Positions 44,691 through 54,040 of a stretch of DNA of 64,000 nt are shown in pieces. The stretch's first letter is position 1, and every line of letters begins with the position of its first letter. The translations under genes and the position numbers were made by a program. The notes below the pieces were generated by a model. The model was not told the origin of the DNA. It searched no databases and worked only from the letters and a program-made list of their open reading frames with translations. The stretch covers positions 3,162,001-3,226,000 of the forward strand of contig NZ_JAUSXO010000001.1 in assembly GCF_030816075.1 (NCBI RefSeq), in the 5' to 3' direction. This DNA is from Arthrobacter agilis (GTDB lineage Bacteria; Actinomycetota; Actinomycetes; Actinomycetales; Micrococcaceae).

Positions 44691-45236
44691 ATGCCTTTCA
44701 CATATGACACGGGAGTGGCGCTCGCGTCTGCAGCCGCACTCATCAACACCGCGAAAGAGGACATCGACCCCCTCGGTACCCCCGAGGGCCTCGACAGGTT
44801 CCTCGAGGAGCAGCGGTTCTCCGGCTCGCGGACGCACTCGCAGGCCGAGCTGGAGGCCGTCCGTGCCCTGCGGGCCGAGCTGGAAGTCATCTGGTCCGCG
44901 GCGGAGGACGACGCCGTCGCGCTCGTCAACGGCATCCTGCGGAGGGCGAACGCCCTGCCCCAGCTCGTCCGCCACGACGAGTGGGACTGGCACCTCCACG
45001 CGACCGCGCCGGAGGCGCCGCTCGAGGAGCGGATGGCCACCGAGGCGGCCATGGCCCTCGCCGACGTCATCCGGGGGCACGAACTCGACCGCCTGCGCTC
45101 CTGCGCGGGCGAGGACTGCGACGGCGTGGTGCTGGATCTGAGCCGCAACCGGTCCCGGCGCTTCTGCGACACCGGCAACTGTGCCAACCGCACCCACGTG
45201 AAGGCCTACCGCGCCCGGAAGGCCCAGGGCGCCTGA
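44691..45236 (+). CDS. CGNR zinc-finger family regulator
   Basis: A 181-residue protein of the ABATE/CGNR family. The N-terminal helical ABATE-like region is followed by a C-terminal zinc-finger: LRSCAGEDCDGVVLDLSRNR, then RFCDTGNCANRTHVKAYRAR. The usual CGNR tetrapeptide is CANR here. I chose the ATG at 44691 with AGGAG five bases upstream; a GTG at 44673 and an ATG at 44676 are in frame. Such proteins act as transcription factors, here probably for the divergent EamA exporter and itself. Confidence 0.85.
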   Translation: MPFTYDTGVALASAAALINTAKEDIDPLGTPEGLDRFLEEQRFSGSRTHSQAELEAVRALRAELEVIWSAAEDDAVALVNGILRRANALPQLVRHDEWDWHLHATAPEAPLEERMATEAAMALADVIRGHELDRLRSCAGEDCDGVVLDLSRNRSRRFCDTGNCANRTHVKAYRARKAQGA

Positions 45237-45465
45237 CCCTCGAGGAACGTCTCACTTCGATAACGTTCACCGGTTCCCTTGATGTAACGCTTGCCCCATG
45301 GATAAGTTGTCTTCGCCTACATATTGTCGACGCCCCGTCGACCGGGCGCTACAGCGTTGTATCAGCTCGATCCAGCCACCAGGCGGACCAGGGCCACCCG
45401 CCGTCACCACCGGCCCGTGCCTGGTTCGCCCGCCACCGGTCGGATCCTTTTCAAAGGCTCAACCC

Positions 45466-46590
45466 ATGACCACGATCAAGAATGTCTCGGCCTTCCTGCT
45501 GGCAGTCGGTGTCGCAGCAGGCATGTCGGCCTGCGCGCCGGCGGGATCGACCGCCCCGGAGGCCGGAGGCGACGACGCCACCAGCAGCTGCAACGTCGGC
45601 ATCTCCATGCCCACCCGCAGCCTCGAGCGCTGGATCAACGACGGCGAGGGACTCAAGGAGAAGCTCGAGGCCGCGGACTGCACCGTCGACCTCCAGTACG
45701 CGGACAACAAGACGGACCAGCAGATCAGCCAGATCCAGAACCAGGTGGCCGGCGGGGCGAAGATCCTCGTCGTCGCGGCCATCGACGGCCAGACCCTCGG
45801 CCCCGCCCTCGAGGACGCCGCCTCGCAGGACGTCAAGGTCATCGCCTACGACCGCCTGATCAACGGCACGGAGGCCGTGGACTACTACGCCACGTTCGAC
45901 AACTACAAGGTGGGTCAGCTCCAGGGCCAGTTCATCGAGGAGCAGCTCGGTCTCGCCGACGGCAAGGGCCCCTTCAACCTCGAGCCCTTCGCCGGCAGCC
46001 CGGACGACAACAACGCGGCGTTCTTCTTCGCCGGCGCATGGGACGTCCTCCTGCCCTACGTCGAATCGGGCCAGCTGGTCGTCCCCTCCGGGAAGTCGCC
46101 GGCGGACAACGACGGCTGGAAGGCCATCGGGATCCTCGGCTGGGGCTCGGACGACGCGCAGGCCGAGATGGACAACCGCCTGCAGTCGTTCTACACCGGC
46201 GGTGACAAGGTCGACGTCGTGCTCTCCCCCAACGACAGCCTGGCGCTCGGCATCGAGGCGTCCCTCGACGCCGCGGGCTACAAGCCGGGCAGCGACTGGC
46301 CCATCATCACGGGACAGGACGCGGACGTCGCCAACGTCAAGGCCATCCTCGCCGACCAGCAGTCGATGACCGTGTGGAAGGACACCCGCGAGCTCGGCAG
46401 CCAGGTCGAATCGATGATCGCCTCGATCGTCGCCGGCGACGAGGTCGAGGTCAACGACACCGAGACCTACGACAACGGGACCAAGGTCGTGCCCTCGTAC
46501 CTCCTCGACCCCGTGGTGGTGGCCAAGGACGACGTCGAGCCGACGCTCGTGGAGTCCGGCTTCGTCAAGGCAGCAGACATCGGTCTCTGA
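45466..46590 (+). CDS. chvE: Multiple-sugar ABC transporter substrate-binding lipoprotein (ChvE family)
   Basis: A 374-residue lipoprotein (lipobox AAGMSAC, Cys23) of the type-1 periplasmic binding fold. Characteristic segments are NVGISMPTRSLERWINDGEG, IDGQTLGPALEDAA, KVIAYDRLINGTEAVDYYA and IITGQDADVANVKAI, as in Agrobacterium ChvE. The ATG at 45466 begins the signal sequence; a longer in-frame reading from 45298 is not signal-like. It binds monosaccharides such as galactose, glucose, xylose or arabinose and hands them to MmsA/MmsB. The upstream gap (45237-45465) may hold the promoter, but I see no clear operator. Confidence 0.92.
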   Translation: MTTIKNVSAFLLAVGVAAGMSACAPAGSTAPEAGGDDATSSCNVGISMPTRSLERWINDGEGLKEKLEAADCTVDLQYADNKTDQQISQIQNQVAGGAKILVVAAIDGQTLGPALEDAASQDVKVIAYDRLINGTEAVDYYATFDNYKVGQLQGQFIEEQLGLADGKGPFNLEPFAGSPDDNNAAFFFAGAWDVLLPYVESGQLVVPSGKSPADNDGWKAIGILGWGSDDAQAEMDNRLQSFYTGGDKVDVVLSPNDSLALGIEASLDAAGYKPGSDWPIITGQDADVANVKAILADQQSMTVWKDTRELGSQVESMIASIVAGDEVEVNDTETYDNGTKVVPSYLLDPVVVAKDDVEPTLVESGFVKAADIGL

Positions 46591-46603
46591 CCATCGAATG
46601 GGA

Positions 46604-46638
46604 AGGACGGGGTGCGGTCATGAACCGCGCCCCGTCCT
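46604..46638 (+). other. Intercistronic hairpin between chvE and mmsA
   Basis: A 15-bp stem (AGGACGGGGTGCGGT with ACCGCGCCCCGTCCT, one wobble) with a 5-base loop lies 13 bases after chvE. Such hairpins often protect or partly terminate the message, so the binding protein is made in excess over the ABC subunits. Confidence 0.55.
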
Positions 46639-46662
46639 GCCCGGGAGCGAAGCGAGAACAGC

Positions 46663-48210
46663 ATGAGTGACGTAATCCTCAAGATGGACGGCATCGTCAA
46701 GGAGTTCAACGGCATCAGGGCCCTCGACGGGGTCTCGGTGAGCGTGGAACGCGGCGAGGTCCATGCGATCTGCGGCGAGAACGGCGCCGGCAAATCCACC
46801 CTGATGAAGGTGCTCAGCGGGGTCTACCCGCACGGCAGTTTCGGGGGGACGATCACGATCGACGGAGAGCCGGTCGCGTACGGCTCGATCAACGACAGCG
46901 AACGCGACGGCGTCGTCATCATCCACCAGGAACTGGCGCTCAGCCCGTACCTCTCGATCGCGGAGAACATCTTCCTCGGCAACGAGGTGCAGCGCGGCGG
47001 GGTGATCGACTGGAACAAGACGAATCTCCAGGCCACCGAACTGCTCGCCCGGGTAGGCCTGCAGGAGAACGCCGCCACCAGGGTGCTCGAACTGGGTGTG
47101 GGCAAGCAGCAGCTCGTGGAGATCGCCAAGGCGCTGTCCAAGGAGGTCAAGATCCTCATCCTCGACGAGCCGACCGCTGCCCTGAACGACGACGACTCCG
47201 CGCACCTGCTGGATCTGATCGAGCAGCTGCGGACCCAGGGCATCACGTCGATCATCATCTCCCACAAGCTCAAGGAGATCCGGGCGATCGCCGATACCGT
47301 CACCGTCATCCGTGACGGGCAGACCATCGAGTCCTTCCCTGTGGTGGACAGCGACGACATCGAGACCCGCATCATCCGCGCCATGGTGGGGCGTCCGCTG
47401 GACCATCAGTTCCCGCCGCGTGAACCGGACATCGGCGAGGAGAAGTTCCGGGTCGAGGACTGGTCCGTGCACCACCCCATCGACGTGGAGCGGGTCGTGG
47501 TGGACCGTGCGTCCTTCCACGTACGTGCCGGCGAGATCGTCGGTTTCGCAGGTCTCATGGGCGCGGGCCGCACGGAACTCGCCATGAGCATCTTCGGGCG
47601 GTCCTACGGGAGCGGGATCTCGGGCCGGGTCTACAAGGACGGCGTGGAGATCCACACACGTACCGTCGGTGAGGCGATCCGCAACGGGATCGCCTACGTC
47701 ACCGAGGACCGCAAGCGCTACGGCCTGAACCTGATCGGCAGCATCACGGTCAACGTCTCGGCTGCCGCGCTCGGCAAGCTCGCGCGCCTGGGGATCATCG
47801 ACCGGCACAGGGAGTACACCGTCGCGGACGAGTACCGCAAGCAGATGAACATCAAGACGCCGAGTGTCTCCTCCGTGGTGGGCAACCTCTCCGGCGGGAA
47901 CCAGCAGAAGGTCGTCCTCAGCAAGTGGATCTACTCCGGACCGGACGTGCTGATCCTCGATGAGCCCACGCGCGGGATCGACGTCGGCGCCAAGTACGAG
48001 ATCTACGGAATCATCAACGAGATGGCCGCCCAGGGCAAAGCGGTGATCGTCATCTCCAGCGAGCTACCCGAACTGATCGGTCTCTCGGACCGCATCTACA
48101 CCATTGCGGAAGGCAAGCTGACCGGCGAGCTGGATCGCGCCCACGCCAGCCAGGAGGAGCTCATGCGCTACATGACCGCCGCCAGGAACGAAGGAGCACA
48201 GGCCTCATGA
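46663..48210 (+). CDS. mmsA: Multiple-sugar ABC transporter ATPase (two ABC domains)
   Basis: A 515-residue tandem ABC ATPase. The first domain has the Walker [10 protein letters not shown], an [15 protein letters not shown] signature and [10 protein letters not shown]. The second has a degenerate Walker A ([10 protein letters not shown]), the signature [14 protein letters not shown] and [13 protein letters not shown]. This layout is typical for the RbsA/GguA family. It powers the import of sugars bound by ChvE. It overlaps mmsB by ATGA. Confidence 0.95.
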   Translation: MSDVILKMDGIVKEFNGIRALDGVSVSVERGEVHAICGENGAGKSTLMKVLSGVYPHGSFGGTITIDGEPVAYGSINDSERDGVVIIHQELALSPYLSIAENIFLGNEVQRGGVIDWNKTNLQATELLARVGLQENAATRVLELGVGKQQLVEIAKALSKEVKILILDEPTAALNDDDSAHLLDLIEQLRTQGITSIIISHKLKEIRAIADTVTVIRDGQTIESFPVVDSDDIETRIIRAMVGRPLDHQFPPREPDIGEEKFRVEDWSVHHPIDVERVVVDRASFHVRAGEIVGFAGLMGAGRTELAMSIFGRSYGSGISGRVYKDGVEIHTRTVGEAIRNGIAYVTEDRKRYGLNLIGSITVNVSAAALGKLARLGIIDRHREYTVADEYRKQMNIKTPSVSSVVGNLSGGNQQKVVLSKWIYSGPDVLILDEPTRGIDVGAKYEIYGIINEMAAQGKAVIVISSELPELIGLSDRIYTIAEGKLTGELDRAHASQEELMRYMTAARNEGAQAS

Positions 48211-49415
48211 CCACCACCACGCCCGAGCAGGCCACTGCTCCCGTCCCGCCCCGGCCCGACCTCGTGAAGAAGAAGCGACGCCGGGTCGACATGCGCCAGT
48301 ACGGCATCCTCGCCGCCCTCGCCGTCATCATCCTCCTGTTCCAGGTCCTCACCGGCGGCCGCCTCCTGTACCCGGGCAACGTCAGCAACCTGATCCAGCA
48401 GAACGCCTACGTGCTGATCCTCGCGATCGGCATGGTGATCGTCATCATCGCCGGGCACATCGACCTGTCGGTGGGGTCGATCGTCGCCACGGTCGGGGCC
48501 GTGGCCGCACTCTCGATGAACAGCTGGGGCCTGCCGTGGGGTGCCGCCGTCGCCCTGTCGCTCCTCGTGGGTGCTCTGATCGGCGCGTGGCAGGGCTTCT
48601 GGGTCGCCTTCGTGGGCATACCGGCCTTCATCGTGACGCTGGCGGGCATGCTCGTGTTCCGCGGCGTGGCCCTGGTGCTGCTGACCGGTGGAACCATCAG
48701 CGGACTGCCGCGGGCCTTCAACTCCATCGGGTCCGGCACGCTCCCCTCCACCGGCACACCGGACCTCATCACGCTCGGCATCGGTGCCCTGGCCTCGCTG
48801 GCCCTGGTGGTCCAGCAGCTCAAGGGACGCGCGGATCTGCGCCGCCTCAACCTGCCCCGCGAGCGGACCCTGTCCTTCGTCCTCAAGATCGCCATCGCCG
48901 TCGTCGCGATCATGTACCTGTGCTACCTGCTCGCATACAACCGGGGCACACCGATCATCCTCGTCATCCTCGCGACGCTCGTGCTGCTCTATTCGTTCCT
49001 GCTCTCGCGCACCGTCTTCGGGCGGCACGTGTACGCGATGGGTGGAAACCTCTACGCGGCCATGATGTCCGGCGTGAAGACGAAGTGGGTCAACTTCTTC
49101 ATCTTCGTGAACATGGGCTTCCTCGCAGGCCTCGCCGGCGTGGTCAGCACGGCCCGTGCCGGCAGTGCTGTGGCGTCCGCGGGCGGAAGCTTCGAACTCG
49201 ACGCGATCGCGGCCGTCTTCATCGGCGGAGCCGCCGTGCAGGGTGGCGTCGGGACGGTGGTCGGTGCGGTCATCGGTGGCCTCGTCATGGGCGTCCTCAA
49301 CCAGGGGCTGTCGATCCTCTCGGTCGACGCCGCATGGCAACAGGTCATCAAGGGCCTGGTGCTCCTGCTCGCCGTGGCCTTCGACGTCTACAGCAAGCGC
49401 CGCACCGGCCGCTGA
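48207..49415 (+). CDS. mmsB: Multiple-sugar ABC transporter permease
   Basis: A 402-residue permease of the GguB/MmsB family with about 11 predicted helices. Segments include [40 protein letters not shown] and the cytoplasmic EAA-like [20 protein letters not shown]. The C terminus [19 protein letters not shown] is typical. It completes the chvE-mmsA-mmsB importer; a terminator follows. Confidence 0.94.
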   Translation: MTTTTPEQATAPVPPRPDLVKKKRRRVDMRQYGILAALAVIILLFQVLTGGRLLYPGNVSNLIQQNAYVLILAIGMVIVIIAGHIDLSVGSIVATVGAVAALSMNSWGLPWGAAVALSLLVGALIGAWQGFWVAFVGIPAFIVTLAGMLVFRGVALVLLTGGTISGLPRAFNSIGSGTLPSTGTPDLITLGIGALASLALVVQQLKGRADLRRLNLPRERTLSFVLKIAIAVVAIMYLCYLLAYNRGTPIILVILATLVLLYSFLLSRTVFGRHVYAMGGNLYAAMMSGVKTKWVNFFIFVNMGFLAGLAGVVSTARAGSAVASAGGSFELDAIAAVFIGGAAVQGGVGTVVGAVIGGLVMGVLNQGLSILSVDAAWQQVIKGLVLLLAVAFDVYSKRRTGR

Positions 49416-49428
49416 GCCGCAGGACCTA

Positions 49429-49470
49429 CCGGCCGGACGGTCGTTCCACCCGGAGCGACCGTCCGGCCGG
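49429..49470. terminator. Terminator after the sugar ABC operon
   Basis: A perfect 15-bp stem (CCGGCCGGACGGTCG with CGACCGTCCGGCCGG) with a 12-base loop, between convergent mmsB and the AAA+ ATPase gene. Confidence 0.8.
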
Positions 49471-49499
49471 ACCGCGAACGTGAAGCACCACCAGCGCCC

Positions 49500-51104
49500 C
49501 TAGCGCCCGGCGTCGCCGGGAGGGACGTCCGGCCCGCCGTCCGCGCCATCGATCATCTCGACGCCGTCGTCCGGGAAACCGTCCTCGGAGTAGCCGCCGT
49601 CGGCGAAGCCCTCCCCGTCGAAGGACAGGGACAGCGACGACCCGTACGCAGGTGGATGACCGCCGGAGTACGGCGGCGCCCCGGGCACCCACCCGAAGGA
49701 CCCGCCGGGGCCGGCGGGGACGCCCTCCTCCTGGCCCGGGCCGTTGCTCCCGAGCAGGCTCCGCGTCAGCGACGCGCCGTCCGCCATCAGCTCGTCCACG
49801 GCGGCAAGCAGATGCCCGTCCGCCACCGAGGTGCCCTGCAGCGCGGCCGCGAGGACGGCGCGGCGCACCAGTTCACGCATGAAGGAGGCCGTCGTGCCCC
49901 CGGTGCGCCCGGACGCGGCCCCGACGGCGTCCTCGCTGAAGGCGAGACCGCGCGCGTAGAGACGCAGCAGGGCCGCACGCTCGTGTTCACCGGGAAGCGG
50001 CACCTCCACGGCCAGGTCCACCCGCCCGGGCCGTTGCGCGAGGGCCCGCTCCAGCATGTCCACGCGGTTCGTGGTCAGCACGAACGTGACGTCGGCGTCG
50101 TCGTCGAGTCCGTCCATGGCATCCAGCACCTCGAACAGGAGGGGCTGCGGCCCGTGGCCGAGACTGCGGTCCTCGGCGATGAGGTCGCAGTCCTCGAGGA
50201 CCACGATCGACGGCTGGAGCGCACGGGCCGTCCTGGCCGCCTCGCCCACATGCTGCAGCGTCCCACCCGTGAGGATGATCGCCGTCGTCCCCGCGCTCGC
50301 ACTCAGCAGGTACCGGACCGTGTGGGTCTTGCCGGTGCCGGGCGGGCCGTACAGGAGGATGCCGCGCTTGAGGTGCTGGCCGGCCGCGAGAAGGGCCTGC
50401 CGATGCACGGCGATACCGAGGGCGTGCTCGCCGACCCGCTCCAGCAGTCCTTCGGGGAGGATCACGTCGGCGGCGTCCAGCGCGGGCCGGTGATGGAACG
50501 TCACGCCCGCGCTGCTCGGCCCGAAGTCCTCGACGGTGAAGGACAGCACCTGCCCCTTCATCACGCTCTCGCGCTGCATCCTCCGCCGGAATTCGGCCAG
50601 GAACCCGGAGACGACGGCGGCGTCCGCGCACATCACCTCGAGCGACGCGGATTGCCGGCCGTAGCGGGGCTCGGCGTTGCGCTGCAGGAGCGCCAGGGGC
50701 ACGCCGTCACGCTCGAACAACCGGAGGCCCAACGCCACCGCCTGCCGCTGCTCGTCCGGCCCGACCGGGAGGTTCGCGTAGTCGGGCTGGGACAACGGGA
50801 AGTTCGGATGGACCTCCGACTGCTGGACCATGTCGCTGAAGGACATGTGGTGGCGATGGTCCCCGCCGCCGATGCCCACGCACCGCCCGTCCGCCGTGAG
50901 CGACCCCAGGACGATGTCGGCATCCACGAAACGGTGCGGAGCCACTTCCTCGATGACGACCGGCACGCTGCCGGGCTCGGCTCCGAGGTGGGCCGAGAGT
51001 GTGTCGACGAGCTCCCGGCCACGCGCCGAGCGCGGCTGCGCCTCCAGTGCCATGCGCACGAGCGCGCCGAAATCCCTCATGAATCCTGCTACGTCATCCC
51101 CCAT
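49500..51104 (-). CDS. AAA+ ATPase with disordered C-terminal tail
   Basis: A 534-residue protein. An N-terminal part of about 210 residues has no recognised domain. Then comes an AAA+ module with Walker A GPPGTGKT (253-260), Walker B IVVLEDCD, sensor-1 FVLTTNRVD and an arginine-finger-like RPGRVD. The C-terminal 75 residues are Gly/Pro/Asp/Ser-rich and probably disordered (PGQEEGVPAGPGGSFGWVPG, then DGEGFADGGYSEDGFPDD). It looks like a CDC48/FtsH-type unfoldase or remodeller, with unknown client. It has its own ATG at 51104 and no clear operon partner. Confidence 0.85.
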   Translation of the reverse strand: MGDDVAGFMRDFGALVRMALEAQPRSARGRELVDTLSAHLGAEPGSVPVVIEEVAPHRFVDADIVLGSLTADGRCVGIGGGDHRHHMSFSDMVQQSEVHPNFPLSQPDYANLPVGPDEQRQAVALGLRLFERDGVPLALLQRNAEPRYGRQSASLEVMCADAAVVSGFLAEFRRRMQRESVMKGQVLSFTVEDFGPSSAGVTFHHRPALDAADVILPEGLLERVGEHALGIAVHRQALLAAGQHLKRGILLYGPPGTGKTHTVRYLLSASAGTTAIILTGGTLQHVGEAARTARALQPSIVVLEDCDLIAEDRSLGHGPQPLLFEVLDAMDGLDDDADVTFVLTTNRVDMLERALAQRPGRVDLAVEVPLPGEHERAALLRLYARGLAFSEDAVGAASGRTGGTTASFMRELVRRAVLAAALQGTSVADGHLLAAVDELMADGASLTRSLLGSNGPGQEEGVPAGPGGSFGWVPGAPPYSGGHPPAYGSSLSLSFDGEGFADGGYSEDGFPDDGVEMIDGADGGPDVPPGDAGR

Positions 51105-51134
51105 GGTGGGAGGCTAGCAGGGACGTCAAGGAGG

Positions 51135-51527
51135 CTAGCTGTCCTGCCCCGGCAGTCGCTCCCCGAAGCGCGGTTCGTCGTCGGGCTCGCCCGCCGGCCG
51201 CTTGGCGGAGGCCGCCGGGTCCGGGGTGGCCCCGTCCGGGGTGCGGGACGAGCGGTTGACGCCGGATCCCTTGCTGAGGTGCTCGGCATTGGGCGTCTCG
51301 GCCATCATGAGCATCGCGCAGATCACGAGGGAGGCGATGAAGGCGATCCCGGCGGCCGTGAGACCGAGGTCGACCCGCAGTTCCTTGGCGCCGCCCCCGG
51401 TGGCGAAGATCGATGTCGCGACCCCGGCCACCACGGCCAGGACGGCGGAGAAGACGAGGGGTGCCTTGATGCCGTGACGGAATCGTCCCTGCGTGGGTTT
51501 CCCCGGCTGGCGGTTGGCCACGGGCAC
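51135..51527 (-). CDS. Hypothetical two-helix membrane protein
   Basis: A 130-residue protein: a basic N terminus (RQPGKPTQGRFRHGIK), two hydrophobic helices (about 24-44 and 55-76), then a polar, Pro/Ser-rich cytoplasmic tail (SSRTPDGATPDPAASAKRPA). I do not recognise a family with a known role. It lies directly upstream of the AAA+ ATPase gene on the same strand, with a 30-base gap, so the two may be co-transcribed. Confidence 0.7.
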   Translation of the reverse strand: MPVANRQPGKPTQGRFRHGIKAPLVFSAVLAVVAGVATSIFATGGGAKELRVDLGLTAAGIAFIASLVICAMLMMAETPNAEHLSKGSGVNRSSRTPDGATPDPAASAKRPAGEPDDEPRFGERLPGQDS

Positions 51528-51567
51528 TCCTTCCGGTTCCGAATAGTTTCTACGTGACGTAGAGCTT

Positions 51568-52179
51568 CTAGTTTACGGCGTCCGATCCGCCCTGGGCACC
51601 GGATCCGGACGATGCGCTGAGCGCTGAATCGTGCCGGTAGCTGAGCCCGGCGATCCCGAGCACGACGGCGGTGAGCAGGGCCCCGCCGCCCGTGACCCCG
51701 AGGAGGGCGTGCGCGCCGAGGTGCATGACGAACGGGAGGATACCGCCCGTGACGATGCCCACGACGCCGACGACCACGAGGTCCCGTGACGCGGCGTGGG
51801 TGCGAGCAGCGAGTCCGCGCACCAGTTCGGCCAGGCCCGCGATCACCAGCGCGACGGCGCCGGCGAACGCAAAGCTGCGGTCGTCGAGGAAGACGAGGCT
51901 GGCGATGCCGGCCCCGAGGAGCAGTCCGCCACCGACGTCGGTCAGTAACCGCGACTGCGGGCCCCAGTGGGCCATGCGGTGCGTCCAGAGATAGGCGGCA
52001 CCACTCAGGAGGAGGTACAGCCCTCCTGCCAGGGACATCACGAGCGTGGAGGGTTCACGCCAGAAGATGGTCACCAGCCCGAACAGCGCGCTCACCGCGG
52101 CGCGGACCAGGAACGGTTTCCACGCCTGCAGCTCGACGGTATCGGGGCCGGCGCTCGGCGCGGACGATGCAGCAGCCAT
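51568..52179 (-). CDS. HdeD-like multi-helix membrane protein (DUF308 type)
   Basis: A 203-residue integral membrane protein with six predicted helices in repeated pairs (LVRAAVSALFGLVTIFWR, then LLTDVGGGLLLGAGIASLVF and VALVIAGLAELVRGL). This fits the HdeD/DUF308 family, whose members have been linked to acid tolerance in enterobacteria but are of unknown role here. I chose the ATG at 52179. There is a 40-base gap to the next gene on the same strand. The 278 bases upstream show no gene. Confidence 0.75.
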   Translation of the reverse strand: MAAASSAPSAGPDTVELQAWKPFLVRAAVSALFGLVTIFWREPSTLVMSLAGGLYLLLSGAAYLWTHRMAHWGPQSRLLTDVGGGLLLGAGIASLVFLDDRSFAFAGAVALVIAGLAELVRGLAARTHAASRDLVVVGVVGIVTGGILPFVMHLGAHALLGVTGGGALLTAVVLGIAGLSYRHDSALSASSGSGAQGGSDAVN

Positions 52180-52457
52180 CAAGGGCCTCTCTGGGAGCGG
52201 GGCCGGTCGGTCTCCGGCCTGTCCAGTTTAGTCCTCGCCTCGACACCGGCAGGTGACGGTGCCGCGAAGGCCACCGCCCCCCGGCGGGAGCCCGCGGTCC
52301 TGCCGGTCGGCGCCTCCGCTCACCGGCGTGGGACCGATCGTCCCCGAGCTGACCATGGGTGATCGTTGCCAGGACGACGGCGCAGGGTGTCGTCCACCAC
52401 CCTGCAGAGCCGATGGTGCGCGTCAGGTCGCCGTTTCGACAGTGCAAGAATGAGGGC

Positions 52458-52652
52458 GTGACATCAGCCGGACCGGGACGCCCCCGTGCGCGACCATCGG
52501 TGCGCCGCAGATCCACTGGTCATGAGGAGATCCTCGGTGCGGCCGCTGAGCCCCTCACGGGCCACGGTGACGCCACGACCTCCACCCGCGCTGTCATCGG
52601 AGCCGCCGGGATCTGCCCGTCCTCCCTGCACCGCCGTTTCACCGCCCGATGA
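52458..52652 (+). pseudogene. Truncated TetR family regulator (HTH remnant)
   Basis: A 64-residue open frame with clear similarity to TetR N-terminal domains: GRPRARPSVRRRSTGHEEIL, AAAEPLTGHGDATTST, RAVIGAAGICPSSLHRRF. It stops with TGA right after the HTH, with no ligand-binding domain downstream. Several usually conserved positions are altered (HRRF instead of YYHF-type), as in a decaying gene. It lies just upstream of the MFS gene on the same strand and may once have controlled it. Confidence 0.65.
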
Positions 52653-52733
52653 CGGCAGGACATGCCGGGGGACGATGCCGCATGGTCGGCCTGATGCCGC
52701 TCGGAGCGACCGCGGCGGGCGGTTCCAGCGACG

Positions 52734-53963
52734 ATGGGTGATGGTCCCTGGCACGGCCATGCAAAGGGCTCCCGGGCCTACCGCAGGATCCTGCTCGCCC
52801 TCCTCTTCGCCGGGCTGGCGACGTTCGCGCAACTGTATTCGTTCCAGGGTCTCCTGACGGCCGTGGCCGCCGAGTACGAGGTGTCGCCCTCCGACGCCGC
52901 GTTGTCGGTCTCCGCGGCGACACTCGGCCTGGCCCTGGCGGTGATCCCCTGGTCCGCTGTCGCCGATCGGATCGGCCGCCGGCGCAGCCTCGCCTGGGCG
53001 ATGAGCGCGGCAGTCGTCCTGGGCCTGCTGGCCGCGGTGGCGCCGTCGTTCCCGGTGCTGATCGCGTTGCGTCTTCTCGAGGGGATCGCGCTCGGTGGCG
53101 TGCCGGCGACGGCGCTGGTCTACCTCCACGAAGAGGTGCAGAGACTTCACGTGGCCGTAGCGGCGGGCACCTACATCGCCGGAACCACACTCGGGGGGCT
53201 CACCGGGCGCCTCGTCGCGGGTTTCATCGGGGATGCGCTGGGCTGGCGGGCCGGCGTGCTGGGGGTCAGCCTGATGGCCGGCGGCGCGGTCGTCACGTTC
53301 CTGGTCCTGGCCCCGGCGGCCCGCGGCTTCGTCCCGACGGTCCGCGGACAGGGCCCGTCCCTTCTCGCGCGCCTCCTGATGAATGTCCGGTCGCCCTCAC
53401 TGCTGGCCGTGTACGCGCAGGGGTTCCTCCTCATGGGTGCCTTCGTCGCCGTCTACAACTACCTGGGGTTCCGGCTCGAAGCCCCGCCCTTCCTACTTCC
53501 CGTGTCCTTCGTGAGCCTGTTGTTCCTCGCCTACCTCGCAGGAACGGGGACGTCCCGTCTCGCCGGTGGGCTGAGCGTCAGGCACGGCAGGCTCCCGGTG
53601 CTCCTCTCCGCCATTCTCGTCATGGTGGCGGGACTGGTGGTGACACTCGCCGGGCAACTCCCCGTCGTCGTCGTCGGGCTCGTCGTCTTCACCGGCGGCT
53701 TCTTCGCCGCCCATGCCGTCGCTTCCGGCTGGACCCCGGTACTCGCCGCCGAAGGCCGCGCCCAGGCAGCGGGACTCTACAATTTCGCCTACTACGCAGG
53801 ATCCAGCGCCGTGGGCTGGGCCGGGGGCATCTTCTTCGCGCACTTCGGCTGGTCCGGCGTCGTCGCGTTCACCGCAGCGCTGGCGGGTTCCGCCGCACTC
53901 CTCGCCGCCCTGGCCCTTCGGGGTGCGGGCGGCGCCGCACCCCCTCGGCGTCAGCTCCGGTAG
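52734..53963 (+). CDS. MFS transporter (YnfM-like)
   Basis: A 409-residue major facilitator with 12 predicted helices. The loop 2-3 signature is ADRIGRRRSLAWAMS, and helix 4 has RLLEGIALGGVPATALVYLH, typical of the YnfM/AraJ-like efflux group. The ATG at 52734 lacks a good Shine-Dalgarno, and nearby in-frame starts are possible. The substrate is unknown; it may export drugs, sugars or arabinose-like compounds. Confidence 0.85.
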   Translation: MGDGPWHGHAKGSRAYRRILLALLFAGLATFAQLYSFQGLLTAVAAEYEVSPSDAALSVSAATLGLALAVIPWSAVADRIGRRRSLAWAMSAAVVLGLLAAVAPSFPVLIALRLLEGIALGGVPATALVYLHEEVQRLHVAVAAGTYIAGTTLGGLTGRLVAGFIGDALGWRAGVLGVSLMAGGAVVTFLVLAPAARGFVPTVRGQGPSLLARLLMNVRSPSLLAVYAQGFLLMGAFVAVYNYLGFRLEAPPFLLPVSFVSLLFLAYLAGTGTSRLAGGLSVRHGRLPVLLSAILVMVAGLVVTLAGQLPVVVVGLVVFTGGFFAAHAVASGWTPVLAAEGRAQAAGLYNFAYYAGSSAVGWAGGIFFAHFGWSGVVAFTAALAGSAALLAALALRGAGGAAPPRRQLR

Positions 53964-54040
53964 GAATCCGGCGGGACTCCGGGACGCCGGTGGGACTCGG
54001 ACGGGGCTCCGGCGGGCCACCGGACAGACTCAGGGGGACG

